Part shown: positions 1-11,219 of the stretch, piece after piece
Layout of the letters: each line of letters opens with the position of its first letter
How positions within the stretch are numbered: position 1 is the first letter of the stretch
Origin: Ichthyophonus hoferi
Taxonomy: Eukaryota > Opisthokonta > Ichthyosporea > Ichthyophonida > Ichthyophonidae
Reading direction: 5' to 3'
Length of the DNA: 22,295 nucleotides
Assembly: GCA_002751075.1 (NCBI GenBank)
Contig: NAOQ01000195.1
Span: forward strand, 19,864-42,158
The notes under the pieces: generated by a model
Told to the model about the DNA's origin: nothing
Seen by the model: only the letters and a program-made list of their open reading frames with translations
Database searches by the model: none
Program-made: the position numbers and the translations under genes

Positions 1-585
1 CAAGAGATATTTGGGTCCACATCTATAATCATTACGCCAGGGCTTAATGGTTGTATTGAAAGGCACAGCTCCAGATTTTCTGTAATTAACAGTTCCGGGA
101 TCTGTGCAGGAATGTCTATCTCTCCAACATCCTCCTCCAGAGCTACAGCAATATCTGCTAGAATGTGGATTGCATTGGGCAGGTGATCCATCAGGAAGAG
201 GAAACTCATACCCACAGCGTCCATCCTTTCTCCATTTTACTTTTAAGTAATTAGTCGATCCTGGACCACAATGCTTACCACATTTGTTTTTAACAGAACA
301 GCAATATCTTTTTTTTGTATATATAGGGTTACATTGCGATTTTGTTCCATTTGGCAAGGGGTATGATGCCCCACATCTATAATCATTACGCCACATCTTA
401 ATGGTCTGATTGAACGGTACAGCTCCAGGTTTTCTGTAGTTAACAGCTCCGGGGTCTGTACAAGAAGATTTATCCCTCCAACATGTTCCCCTCGAGCTGC
501 AACAATACCTTTCAGACTCTGGGTTGCATTGAGCAGGTGATCCATCGGGAAGAGGAAACTCATAGCCACATCTATAATCTTTTCT
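1..585 (-). repeat. A/B cysteine-rich module repeats of gene 1
   Basis: Coding repeats of alternating modules. A modules (585-391 and 231-37, 65 residues each) follow C-x13-C-x7-CC-x5-C-x6-C. The complete B module (390-232, 53 residues) follows C-x13-C-x9-CC-x5-C-x3-C. Each unit starts with WR and a conserved DYRCG or DGRCG. A second B module starts at 36 and leaves the window. Confidence 0.9.
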
Positions 586-1867
586 CCATTTAACTACCTG
601 TGGGGTCTTAAACTGTGCCCCTTGCTCTTTAAGCCAACTGAGATATTTGGAAACACGCGTATAAACACCATATGCCAAGACTTCAGCACATCCAGCACCA
701 AAACTTACTATCCCTACCTGTGTACGGATGGGTTCAGTTGATTGTACCTGGTTCTTTTTTTATTTAATTACACCACCGAATAAGATCATCATAATAAACT
801 TTCTAGGTATATAAATTTTGCTTTTTTGTTTATATGTCTAGATTTTTAACTCAATCTAGGCAAAAAGAGAATAATAAATTATTGGACTTTAGTAGTATAA
901 TGATAATGACATTTGTACATAAGCACACGTATTAGTCTTCAACAATTATTTAAAAAGTGTTTTTAGACGATTTCCCCTATTAAAAACAAATGGCTTCAAA
1001 GACAGCACTGTGTAGTTGATAGCGTTTAGATTAACCAAGATTAAATTCAGTCAGACATAGAACGTCAGTAATCCAAGTTCAATGCAAAACAATACAAAGC
1101 CAACGAGAATGCATACTCATACGTACTCCAAATTAGAACTTTCTGTGCACAAACTTTAAACTGATCTACTATTCTAAGCAATTCATTACCTGAACGGGTT
1201 CAGAATCACCGCCAGCATACAAGGGTCCACCACTGTCACCAAAGCATGAATCTTTTCCACCTAGTGCATACCCGGCACATATTTGAGTATCTGGTCGATC
1301 ACCATAAGCTTTACTACAACGAACTGGACCAACAACAGGAACATCAACCTTCTGAAGCATCTCCGACACATGTGAACTATTAGATTGAAGCACACCCCAT
1401 CCAATTACATCTAACACTTTATCTTCCTGCTCGTTTTCAGGGAAATTTGTACCATCATTTAGTCGAATATATGGCCCCTTAACGGATTTGCCTAGTTTGA
1501 AGACTGCAATGTCGTTCTCGTATGTTAGTTTGTTATACGATGGGTGCACCGTACATTCAACAATGGGATATATTTCGGCTTGTGTGGTGTTTGAAAGATC
1601 GTTTGTGCCAATGCGCAGAAAATCATCTAAAATAAACTGTTGGGATATGCAGTGTGCAGCTGTTATGGCCCACTGCGAGTCAATAACTGATGCACCACAA
1701 TAGTGGTTCCAACCGTTGTTGAAGCTATAGCCCAAGGAAGCTACCCATGGCTTGGCAGAGGTATCAACACCACCGACAATATCAGCGAAGACATCAAGTC
1801 CAGTTGTCAATCCAATTGAAGCTAAAATTAGGAATGACGGGAAAACGAAGTACCATTGTAGGCGCAT
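1..1867 (-). CDS. Secreted trypsin-like serine protease with C-terminal hevein-like modules (gene 1, 3' end outside window)
   Basis: Two exons are visible: 1867-1190 (226 codons) and 717 to the window edge, joined across a GT-AG intron in phase 0. The start ATG at 1867 begins a hydrophobic signal peptide (about residues 1-23). The mature protease should start at I30 (IVGG). The triad is H72 (TAAHC), D119 (ENDIA) and S212 (GDSGGP); D206, six residues before the serine, is the S1 aspartate that gives Lys/Arg preference. Exon 2 opens with the last trypsin strand and helix (VGIVSFGAGC, then GVYTRVSKYL). After it come module A (585-391), B (390-232), A (231-37) and the first 12 residues of a B module. 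The frame is open to base 1, so the number of modules is unknown. No Ser/Thr linker separates protease and modules, unlike gene 2. The residue before IVGG is Asp, which is unusual for a trypsinogen. Protease identity is firm; chitin binding by the tail is inferred from cysteine spacing. Confidence 0.9.
718..1189 (-). other. Intron 1 of protease gene 1
   Basis: A 472-bp intron with donor CAG|GTAATG and acceptor ACACAG|GTAGGG, in phase 0 after Q226. Joining the flanks restores the conserved trypsin C-terminal strand (PVQ-VGIVSFG). Reading into the intron gives only six residues before a stop. Gene 2 has an intron at exactly the same codon with the same GTAATG donor. Confidence 0.9.
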
Positions 1868-4800
1868 GGTTTAATTTGGTTTTGTTCGTTTGGTATTATC
1901 TACAATATTTGTTGTATTGGTTATTGCCTTTTTACATTTAATGCACCGTAGTGTCAAAGTGAAGGAAGATTTTGCTATGTATATAGCAAGGGTGGCCTGA
2001 TACCAGTACTATTATTGTTTGCAATGGGAAAAACTTATATGTACAATAGCCTTTTATAGTTTTATTAAGAATGACATAAATAAATGTAGTTGGTATTACA
2101 AATACTATATATTTAACTTAGTTAAATATTTTTGCTTCTAGTATACCAATTGTATTGTCACACTTACCACCTTAAAAATAATTACCAACAACTTAAATTT
2201 TATGCTACTAAACTTCTGCTATGCCTTTAAGTTAAACAGACACTTAACGTCTGATGTTATTTATACCAAAAGATGCATTGATTTACTGACTGCAAAGACA
2301 CGGTGTTTATAATCTTTTATGAAATTTTATCCAGGGGGTCTATGATCAGATTGACAGATACTACATTTTTTATTGGCTACCTATCAATGTGATCTGAAAC
2401 AATCGATGTAAACATAGCCAATTGTGTTTCACAAAAAAGCATTTGTATGGCCGACTATGAAGTTGATCAAGTAAATTACTTGATTATCTTGGTTTGCTCT
2501 GGATTTATTGTTTATTTTCATATTATTGTTTTTCCTCAATATGTTCCACGTAATATGTATTTTATATCTTAATCTGATCTGTCACACAATCTTACTTATT
2601 TGTTTGAATCTTAAGAAACTCATTTTTTCTCTTTAGCTTTGAATTATAGTCAATATTGCACCTACCACTAAAATATGCTCATACTACTAAAAAGGTAACA
2701 ATAGTGAGGTACTAGAAAACGCAGTATTAAGACTCTTAATAAAAGCCATTTTATGAAGAAAGAAACTGGCTAGATTTATTGCCAGGTAATACACAAAAAT
2801 GTAAAGAATCTAGCCGGCCATCAGATGAGAAAATAAGCACCAATAAAGCGCAAAAAGAAGTATAGCAGATTATTACTTGGGTGAACTCGGGTTTACATAT
2901 GAACAAGAAATCAAGTATCAAGAAGTGCCTGTTCCAATTCTTATGCTTATATAATCTGGCCGGCCGTCAGTAACTAAACTATAGTTGCCTGCATATAGAA
3001 ATTTCGAAACAACAAGGCTTTGTACTAGAAATAAAATATATAAGCATTGTCATTGCCTCACTGTACTTTTTCTTACTATAAAATATTATAAAATATATAT
3101 TCCATATTTTTGTCTATACCATTTGGAAAACTGGTGTATATCGCCATAACATAGAGATTATCTACTTAAAACATAATAGCAACACTTAAAATCTGGGGGT
3201 TGGGGAGATACAGAAAGATAGTACAGGCAGTAAAATAAGCGGCGATAGAGTTTCATGACAAGTGTCTCACCAGATATATAATTTTCATTTGTGAAACCCC
3301 CAGAGCAAATTCATAGCACATGCTTTTATCTTTTATCGCAACATTTAAACATGGTATGCTTAGCCAAGAAGTATTTTATATTTGGAATTTAGCGATCGTA
3401 ATCTACCCAATGGCTGATCGGTACTCCAATCCCTTGCACGGGTGTCTGATATAATACCGTCCTAGAGATAATTCAAACGTAAAGTATGTATGACACTTTA
3501 AAAAAGGCAGAAATGTATTAATATTTCTATTAAGTCTCTAACATTAAGATTTTTATTTTAACTGATTTTTTTAGTCTTTTATAATATCTTTGCTGTGCAT
3601 ATTTTGAAAGTCATCATCTTAATAAATCCTAATTTATAGCTTTCCATTGGGTATAATTAGAGTTATAATTCGATACAATTATATCAATTATATTGGAATC
3701 GCTTATGTGGCTTATGAGGAGAAAATTAAGCCGTTTGCTTATTTTTTTCTTTTCTTTTTTTTTTTAAAAAAAAACAGTAAATAATTAGCAATTATATGAA
3801 AAATTATCTATAAGAGATTATATACCAAAAAAAAATCGCAAGAAGCTAAATATGCAATGCATCGAACTACTGATTGCATTCCATACATTCGGTATCCAAT
3901 AAGACTATAAGTGTGACGTTGTTTCAACCACGCGTTTGACTTTTTTCGTAAGTAAAGTATATCATTAATCCTTTTAAAAAGAAATATAAAAATTGAAGAG
4001 TAATTATTTTAAAATTTAGTTTTAAAGACTAGAAAGACATTATAAAAAAAAAACCTTTATAATTTATGCTTTATTTTGAAAATAGAAACATAAAAAGGCT
4101 ACAGATGGATAACTACCATTAGTGGTTAATCATTCCTATAGTAGTGTCCCAAGGGTAATCCTTTAATTGGAAAATTACAGTTCGATTAATATTATCAATT
4201 CACGACTAATAATTAATTATTCCTTGTTTTTTATAGAAAGTGCTTTTAGTTAGGTCTTGACGTTAGTTTGAAGCCATTTACAGTCTCTCAGCCGCAAGAT
4301 TTGCTGGTTTATTATATAACTCTAGGAAACTCGGCATCACTCAGCTTAAAACTGTTTTCATCGCTCATTCAAGATCAAATCACAACACCATCTTATTATT
4401 ATAATTAATATTCTGATTGCTATTGTTACTATTAATTGTTACTATTATGTTGTTGTTTTGGCTTTGTCTGACGGACATGTAATTATACTCAAATTCTAAT
4501 TCAGTTTAATTCATATTTGATGCTTAAATTTTTTTTTTTGCTACTTAGAGGCCAGATGAATGGGCCACACCTAGCCAGCAATTAAACTCAAGATAAGCAT
4601 TCTATGCTCTAGTTATTAAAATATTTTAATTGTTAATTTGCATTATGTGCATACGTCATTTTTTGGCCTTATAGTGCGCAATTTTTCTGCCATTATAATA
4701 ATGCATTATTTGCTGATGATAAGTCCTCATAGCCTCCATAAACAGAAAAGATATACCACAACTAACCATAGTAAACAGGGTGCAGCTTCCAAGCTTATAT

Positions 4801-5138
4801 TAATATGGTATGATTATAGTAGCCTTGTGTAAATGTGCTCCTAGCTAAATGATGCGCGTTTAATAGTATTTATAAATATAGAAATTGAATAAAGCTGCTC
4901 AGCCAAAGCTTGGGTGCAATCCGCCGAAATTATATATTGTATATTTGCAATATGTATTTGGTTGTCAGCATATATTACAATGCAGACCTTAAAGCCATAA
5001 GTAAGACCACACAGTCACAACAAACAGATCATTTGCAGATCTACACTTGGTACCAATTAAAACAAAATTAGCCAACCTATTATTTGCCAAATGTGCGCAC
5101 TGAAGGCGATGATTGTTATTAATATATTTCTAGAACTT
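1868..5138. other. AT-rich spacer between the two protease genes
   Basis: No reading frame here looks coding on either strand. On the minus strand just upstream of gene 1 is a short palindromic TATATA-containing stretch near 1974-1987 that could serve as a promoter element, but this is weak. There are homopolymer runs near 3745-3775 and ATT-rich simple sequence near 4390-4455. Two short GGCCGGCC sites with similar flanks lie near 2813 and 2960. I see no RNA gene or intact mobile element. Confidence 0.5.
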
Positions 5139-8100
5139 TTAGAAACCGTGGCGCATATAGTTGAGAGATCCTTGGCCACAATCTGTTCCACACACATTAT
5201 TTTTAGAGCAGCAATACCTCTTTTTTTTAGGATCAGGGTTACACACAGATGGCATTCCATTTTGTAATGGGTATAAAGTGCCGCATCTGTAATCATTACG
5301 CCATGCCTTAATAGTCTTTGAGAAAGGCACAGCTCCGGGTTTTCTGTAATCAACACTTCCGGGATCAGTGCAGGAACGCCTATCTCTCCAGCATCCTCCT
5401 CCAGAGCTACAACAATACTTTTTAGATTTTGGATTACACTGGGCAGGGGTCCCATCGGGAAGAGGAAACTCATAACCACATCGACCATCGCTTCTCCATT
5501 TAACTTCTCCCCGTTCTGCTGGCGATTGCTTATAACTGGTTGATCCTGGGCTGCAATCCGATCCGCACACATTCCTAGTAGAGCAACAGTATCTTTTTTT
5601 CTTGGGATCAGGATTGCATTGAGATGGTACTCCATTTGCCAATGGATACATGTCTCCACATCTAAAATCATTGCGCCATGCCTTAATAGTCTTTGTGAAT
5701 GGCTTAGCTCCTGGCTTCCTGTAATTAACAGTCCCAGGATCTGTGCAAGATGATTTATCCCTCCAACATCCTCCCCCGGAGCTGCAACAATATCTTTTAG
5801 ATTTTGGGTTACATTGTGCAGGAGAACCATCAGGAAGAGGAAATTCGTAGCCACATCGACCATCACCTCTCCACTTGATATTCTTTACTGGCTTTTTCAT
5901 ATAATTGGTGGATCCTGGGCCACACTTACGACCGCATGTGTTTTTCGAGGAGCAACAATACCTCTTTTTTTTAGGATTAGGATTACATTTTGATGGCATT
6001 CCGTTGGCTAATGGGTACATGGCCCCGCACTTATAATCATTACGCCACAGTTTAATAGTCCCCATGAATGGCACAGCACCAGGCTTTCTATAATTAACAG
6101 TCCCAGGGTCTGTGCAGGAAGACTTGTCTCTCCAACAGCCTCCCCCCGTGCTGCAACAGTACCTTTTAGAATTGGGATTGCATTGGGCAGGTGATCCATC
6201 GGGAAGAGGAAATTCATAGCCACAGCGTCCATCATTTCTCCACTTGATCTTTGTTCCTGGTTTTTCCATATAATTGGTGGATCCTGGGCCACACTTTGTA
6301 CCACATATGTTTTTAGAGGAGCAACAATATCTCTTTTTCTTGTATTTGGGGTTACATTTTGATGGCTTCCCATTTTGTAATAGGTATAATGGGCCACATC
6401 GGTAATCGTTACGCCATTCTTTAATAGTTCCTTTGAATGGTACAGCCCCTGGTTTTCTGTAATTAACAGTTCCAGGATCTGTACAAGAAGATTTATCTCT
6501 CCAGCATGTTCCACCCGAGCTACAACAATATCGTTTGGAATTCGGGTTGCATTGAGCAGGTGATCCATCGGGAAGAGGAAACTCATAACCACATCGATAA
6601 TCCTTTCTCCATTTTGTTTTAGAAATTTCTGGGATAACTTGGTAATTAGTGGAACCTGGTTCGCATTTGGCATTGCATATGTTGTTTACAGAGCAACAGT
6701 ATCTTTTTTTCTTAGGGTTAGGGTTGCACACAGATGGCATTCCATTTTGCAATGGGTATAAGGCACCACATCTATAGTCATTACGCCACGCCTTAATCGT
6801 TTGTGCAAAGGGCACAGCGCCAGGTATTCTATAATTAACAGCCCCAGGATCTGTGCAGGATGATTTATCCCTCCAACATCCCCCCCCGGAGCTGCAACAA
6901 TATCTTTTAGAGTTTGGGTTACATTGTGCAGGAGAACCATCAGGAAGAGGAAATTCATAACCACATCGACCATCAAGTCGCCATAGTTTAGATGGTGGAG
7001 GGGGTGGTGGCTCGATGACAGACACGATGATAGGTTCTGCTGGCTTAGAGATATCCGGTTGGTGTATAGTAACAATTTGATCTGGCTTAGGGATATCCGG
7101 TTGGTGTATAGTAACAATTTGATTTGGCTTAGAGATATCTGGTTGGTGTATAGTAACAATTTGATCTGGATTAGAGATATCCTGATTATGTATAGTAACA
7201 AGTTGATCGTGGTCCCGATAATCTACACTTCCCGATGGACAGTTAGAACCACACATTCCCTGTCGAAGGGGTTCGTCTATGAGTTAAAATTTTGTAATTA
7301 TTTTAAAATTTTATAGCATTTAAAGACAAAAGAGACAACAGCATTTCAAGGATACATATGACTAGGGAATAAAACCACAAAGTGGAGATAAAGTCAAGGC
7401 AAATATTGGTATAGTATAAGTTAAAATCACGGAGGTAATGTTAATCTTGTGTAGTAATAGAATGAAAAAACTCATGGCTTCTTCTCTTTTTGCACGTAAT
7501 TTATTTAAACACATGCAGACCACATGAATACAGAAAGTGGTCAAGAAAATGTAATATACAAGAAGAGCATAAGAATGGATGTCTTGACGTGATGGAAATA
7601 TCTTTGCAAATTCGAATAAAGCTATCATTACTTGGTCAAACAATTAAAAAGAAAACAGAATTAATTGACAGGGTGTCCTGTAGGTTTTTAATAGTTTGGT
7701 TTACTAAGAAACAATGTCATTGGACTTGGATTATTTACAAAAGACTAATTATTATTTAATAATCTTTAATTAACTCCAACCCATAGTATAATAAAACCCC
7801 AGAATAATCACAGCTACCACTCCTAATTTCCAACTAGATACGCTTACAATAACCAATCAAAAATGTTCCAAAGTTGATGAAAATAATGTGACGGCAATAC
7901 TCCAAAAACAAAGGGTGCATTGAGGTTATTATAAATTGGATACATAGTATAAACAACAAAATTTACAAGCAGATTAAAAACCAATCATCAACTTGTTAAC
8001 TTATGGCCGGAATTGTGAAATATATCAACACTTTCATCAAATCCAGGCATACACCTAACATAATAAGAACTTGTACATAGAATAATCGATCTTTATACAC

Positions 8101-10385
8101 TTACACCTGCATGAAAATATGTATAGTCAATTCTTACCTCAAAACAGCAGTAGTAGCCAAGTTTGGGATTAGGATTACATTCAGCTATGGTTCCATCCGC
8201 CACAACATGGGGTTTTCCGCATTTAAGATCATCTCTCCAGAATAATGTAGGTATGGTACCCTCTACTAGAATGCCCGTTTTATAATTAAAAGCCCCGGGT
8301 AGTTTACAAGCAAAATCATCAGGCCCACAAATTCCTAAAGATGAACAGCAAAACATATCCTTTGAACTCCCATCACATGTAGATGCCTTTCCATTCATTA
8401 GAGGATACATGACACCGCATTTTCCATCGGGCCTCCATGTTATTTCCTTTGTAGGTTGTATGGTAGGAATGAATATGGGCACACTTTCCATGGTTGAACT
8501 TGCCTCAATATTTAAAAACGGTGTACTGGTAGATATAGGTGCCATTTCCACAGTTGAGCTCTCCTTAACCATAACGGGGGGTATACTAGTAGATGTGACA
8601 ATCCTTCCCATGCTTGTGCTCTCTTCCATTATATCGCCACTACCAGTCTCAAATGACGCACCTTGTTCCCTAATCCAATTAAGGTATTTAGATATAAGGG
8701 TGTAAACGCCATATGATAAGACCTCAGCACACCCTGCACCAAAACTGACAACTCCCACCTGTGGACAGACAGATTGACGTCAACTTTCAAGATATATATA
8801 TATAGTTTTACTATTTGGAAGACTGATATGAATACCAAAACAACCCTCCATGAGAGGTATTTTTACCGCGTTATTGATAGTGGGTTTGAATTTATACGAT
8901 CCTTATAAAATTTTATTTTAAAATCAAGACAATTTGAAATTTATATACCTGTGCAGCGATAAAATCTTCTGCCAACTTATCATGCCTACATAGCTATACC
9001 AATAAATAATAACAATGTACAATTGGTTTAAGGGTAGACGATAGAAAACTAATCGATGAGTTAATTATGGAGTACCACAACGACCTATAAATATAGAGTC
9101 AATAGAAAATAAGGCATATATCAAACACAATACTCCAATTGCTAAATAACCCCAATTATTTGAAATTTATTAAGATAGATATTCACACTGCACATAAATA
9201 GGTTTCTGGATAAGTAATAGTTTGATCATATAAGAAAAGTTATTATAATGCAATATATGGATACATACTTTCCATGAGTGCCCTTATATATATATATTTA
9301 TATGGATGTAAGACTTTTTCTGCAAAAAGAATTTACGAGCAGCAAAACAAATGCTTATTTGCGTTTAGGAATAAACACGTCGCCTACTTGCTTTTTAAAC
9401 TAAGAAAGAAACAATAAAGCGATAGCGGACACTCATAACACAACAGCCATATATAAAGTAAATATGAAGTGTAAAAGTCCATTCGCTAATTGCAAAGACA
9501 AATGTCTTGACTATAACTACAGCAGAAAGAAACTGTTATATAGATGTAGTATGACAGCTATAAAGCCAAAAATGCGTTCCATATATTGTAAAGGTACAGA
9601 AAACCAATCGCAGCCGTTCTGTCTGGCACCAATATGCATGGATCAGTATTAAAAACAGCCATTATAACTACATTAAGCCCATAAACTATGTTAACTGCCC
9701 ACATTACCTGACTAGGTTTGCTATCGCCACCAGCATAAAGGGGTCCACCACTGTCGCCAAAGCATGAATCCTTTCCACCGAGAGTATAACCAGCACATAT
9801 TTGAGTCTCTGGACGCTCACCGTAGACTACATTGCATCGGTCTGGACCAACGACTGGGACACTGACCTTTTGAAGGGTTGCAGATGCTTGTGAGTTATTA
9901 GATTGAAGTGTACCCCATCCTATCACCTCTAATACTTTATTTTCCTGCTCATATTGAGGGGATTTTGTAGCATCATTTAGAGTTATATACGGCCCACTTA
10001 CGGGGTCCCCTATTTTCAGAAGTGCAATGTCGTTTTCATGGGTCAAATCAACATACATTGGATGCATAATGCAGTCTACAATGGAGTATATTTCCTTTGC
10101 GTTGAATACTGCAAGATCGTTTGTGCCAATGCGCAGAGAATCTGTTAGAATATATTCATCATCTATGCAATGGGCAGCTGTTATAGCCCAGTTAGTACTG
10201 ATAACAGACGCTCCACAATAGTGGTTCCAACCCACTTCGTTAATGAAGCCCAATGAAGCCATCCATGGCTTGGCAGATGTTTCGTGACCGCCTATAATAC
10301 GCGAGAAAATATCTGCCTCTGCTGAGAAGCTGACAGAAACCAAACTCATGACCGAGAGGCCTCGTAGAATAGTTTTTTGTCGCAT
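5139..10385 (-). CDS. Secreted trypsin-like serine protease with twelve hevein-like modules (gene 2)
   Basis: Three exons, 10385-9708 (226 codons), 8758-8138 (207 codons) and 7259-5139 (706 codons plus stop), joined in phase 0, predict 1139 residues. Order: signal peptide (about 1-22), propeptide ending in R29, protease from I30 (IIGG) with H72, D119, S212 and S1 aspartate D206, the last trypsin strand and helix (about 227-256), a Ser/Thr-rich linker of three 20-residue repeats (272-331), one divergent A/B pair (about 334-447), four 14-residue repeats (451-506), six prolines (517-522), then five A/B pairs (527-1139). Arg before IIGG is the usual trypsinogen activation site. Exon 1 aligns without indels to gene 1, so the two are tandem duplicates on the same strand. 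It is probably a secreted endopeptidase held at a surface by its tail; the ligand is unproven. Introns are predicted from consensus and frame; transcript data could change the second junction. Confidence 0.9.
5142..6980 (-). repeat. Five tandem A/B module pairs in gene 2 (about 370 bp each)
   Basis: Pairs lie at 6980-6609, 6608-6240, 6239-5871, 5870-5496 and 5495-5142. Each holds a 65-residue A module (C-x13-C-x7-CC-x5-C-x6-C, with GYEFPLPDG and CWRD) and a B module of about 53-60 residues (C-x13-C-x9-CC-x5-C-x3-C, with KKKRYCC and PGSTNY). The CC-x5-C-x6-C core matches the chitin-binding type 1 (hevein) family, but the two aromatic positions between CC and the next Cys are Gly or non-aromatic. 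A modules are more alike across pairs than B modules. Confidence 0.93.
7041..7208 (-). repeat. Four tandem 14-residue (42-bp) repeats in gene 2
   Basis: Four units with consensus DQIVTIHQPDISKP occupy 168 bp at the start of exon 3. The last three are nearly identical at the DNA level, which suggests recent expansion; the first has diverged more. A proline run follows (about 6993-7010). It probably acts as an extended spacer between the divergent pair and the main array. Confidence 0.95.
7260..8137 (-). other. Intron 2 of protease gene 2
   Basis: An 878-bp phase-0 intron with a strong donor (GAG|GTAAGA) and acceptor TTCGACAG|GGAATG. It splits the B module of the divergent pair between CCFE and GMCG. 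Splicing gives CC-x4-C, one residue shorter than the CC-x5-C of all other modules. Frames on both strands inside it (7362-7643 and 7490-7759) overlap each other and look non-coding. Confidence 0.8.
8444..8623 (-). repeat. Three 20-residue Ser/Thr-rich linker repeats in gene 2
   Basis: Three successive 20-residue units beginning ESTSM, ESSTV and ASSTM lie between the protease and the first module. They are rich in Ser, Thr and Pro and contain no Cys, like an O-glycosylated spacer. They have diverged in sequence but keep an equal length of 60 bp. Gene 1 has no equivalent. Confidence 0.75.
8759..9707 (-). other. Intron 1 of protease gene 2
   Basis: A 949-bp intron with donor CAG|GTAATG and acceptor CCACAG|GTGGGA, phase 0 after Q226, matching the gene 1 intron exactly. 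Joining restores SQ-VGVVSFGAGC. A 57-codon plus-strand frame inside it (ATG at 9464) is not convincing. Confidence 0.9.
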
Positions 10386-10424
10386 AGTTGCTTTGATTAT
10401 ATAAACACAAGCTAGTTGTGATGA

Positions 10425-10431
10425 TTTTATA
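10425..10431 (-). promoter_or_regulatory. TATA-like box upstream of protease gene 2
   Basis: On the minus strand TATAAAA lies about 40 bases before the gene 2 ATG at 10385. A start site about 30 bases downstream would leave a very short 5' leader. Such motifs are common by chance in AT-rich DNA. Confidence 0.4.
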
Positions 10432-11219
10432 AGTGATAATGTACACTTGTATCAGTAAACATCAATTTCGTAAAGAAAAATAACATTTGCACATCAAAGA
10501 GTAGCCGATATGGTTATTTCAATTAAGAATATGCGATTGAATTTAATTGTTATTACATACTATTCTATATGAGATTCATTCCCATCATCACACTTGCATC
10601 CATATCCCACATCCCACATCCATATTACACCGTTTGTATTAGTCTTAGTTACATAAATAGTATCATCAGTGAATCTGTTCAGGAATGCAAATATCAAGCC
10701 CTGCATACATTTTACCGCCATTTTATGTAATGTTGTCTGCAAACATAATATAATAATCCTTCAAAAACTTATCGTAAACACATTTTTCCGCAATAAGCAT
10801 GATAAAATTCTAAATCACTATTACATAACTAAGCATTAAATTTCATTACATATTAATTTTAATATAAATTGTTATGTTAATTTTCTACATTGCAGCTCAC
10901 GTATTGATGAATGTATAATATTACTGCGTCGGCCTACATCGCTCACATTCCACATTATACATAGTCATTTTTCATTGGCTAGCGGTAAATGTCTTATTGT
11001 TCCTCGTATACGGGCTAGGCATTTTCCATTGTCCCATAGGCAATTGTGATTGGGTCTTACTGGTTGAACAACATAGAGTACTTTACATGCATTACATGTA
11101 TAGTTTGAAATAACATTTGACAATAAAATTATATTTCATTACCAGTGGATAAATTATTATTATATACAAAACTAAATTATGCTGAAGCTCTACATTTATG
11201 GAAGATTTAATATATATAT

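Noticed and set aside
1488-1941. Plus-strand frames opposite the gene 1 protease exon, and 10027-10221 opposite gene 2
   Set aside because: Antisense shadows of conserved protease codons, with no features of their own.
2808-2970. Two GGCCGGCC sites with similar flanks, considered as element ends or a regulatory pair
   Set aside because: The match is too short (about 15 bases) and the surroundings are unrelated.
5057-5866. Long minus-strand frames overlapping the module array (also 6008-6673, 6686-7201 and 243-569)
   Set aside because: They are other-frame readings of the repeated module DNA; the true frame has the conserved cysteine pattern and continues from the protease exons.
7362-7759. 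Overlapping frames of about 90 codons on both strands in intron 2 of gene 2
   Set aside because: They overlap each other, lack a family resemblance, and the minus-strand one begins at a non-ATG codon.
9464-9652. Small Cys-containing plus-strand frame with a TATATAAAG upstream, inside intron 1 of gene 2
   Set aside because: No signal peptide, no regular Cys spacing and an AT-rich intron setting; chance is the simplest explanation.
10560-10742. 60-codon minus-strand frame
   Set aside because: No recognisable domain, splice support or neighbours; left as non-coding.
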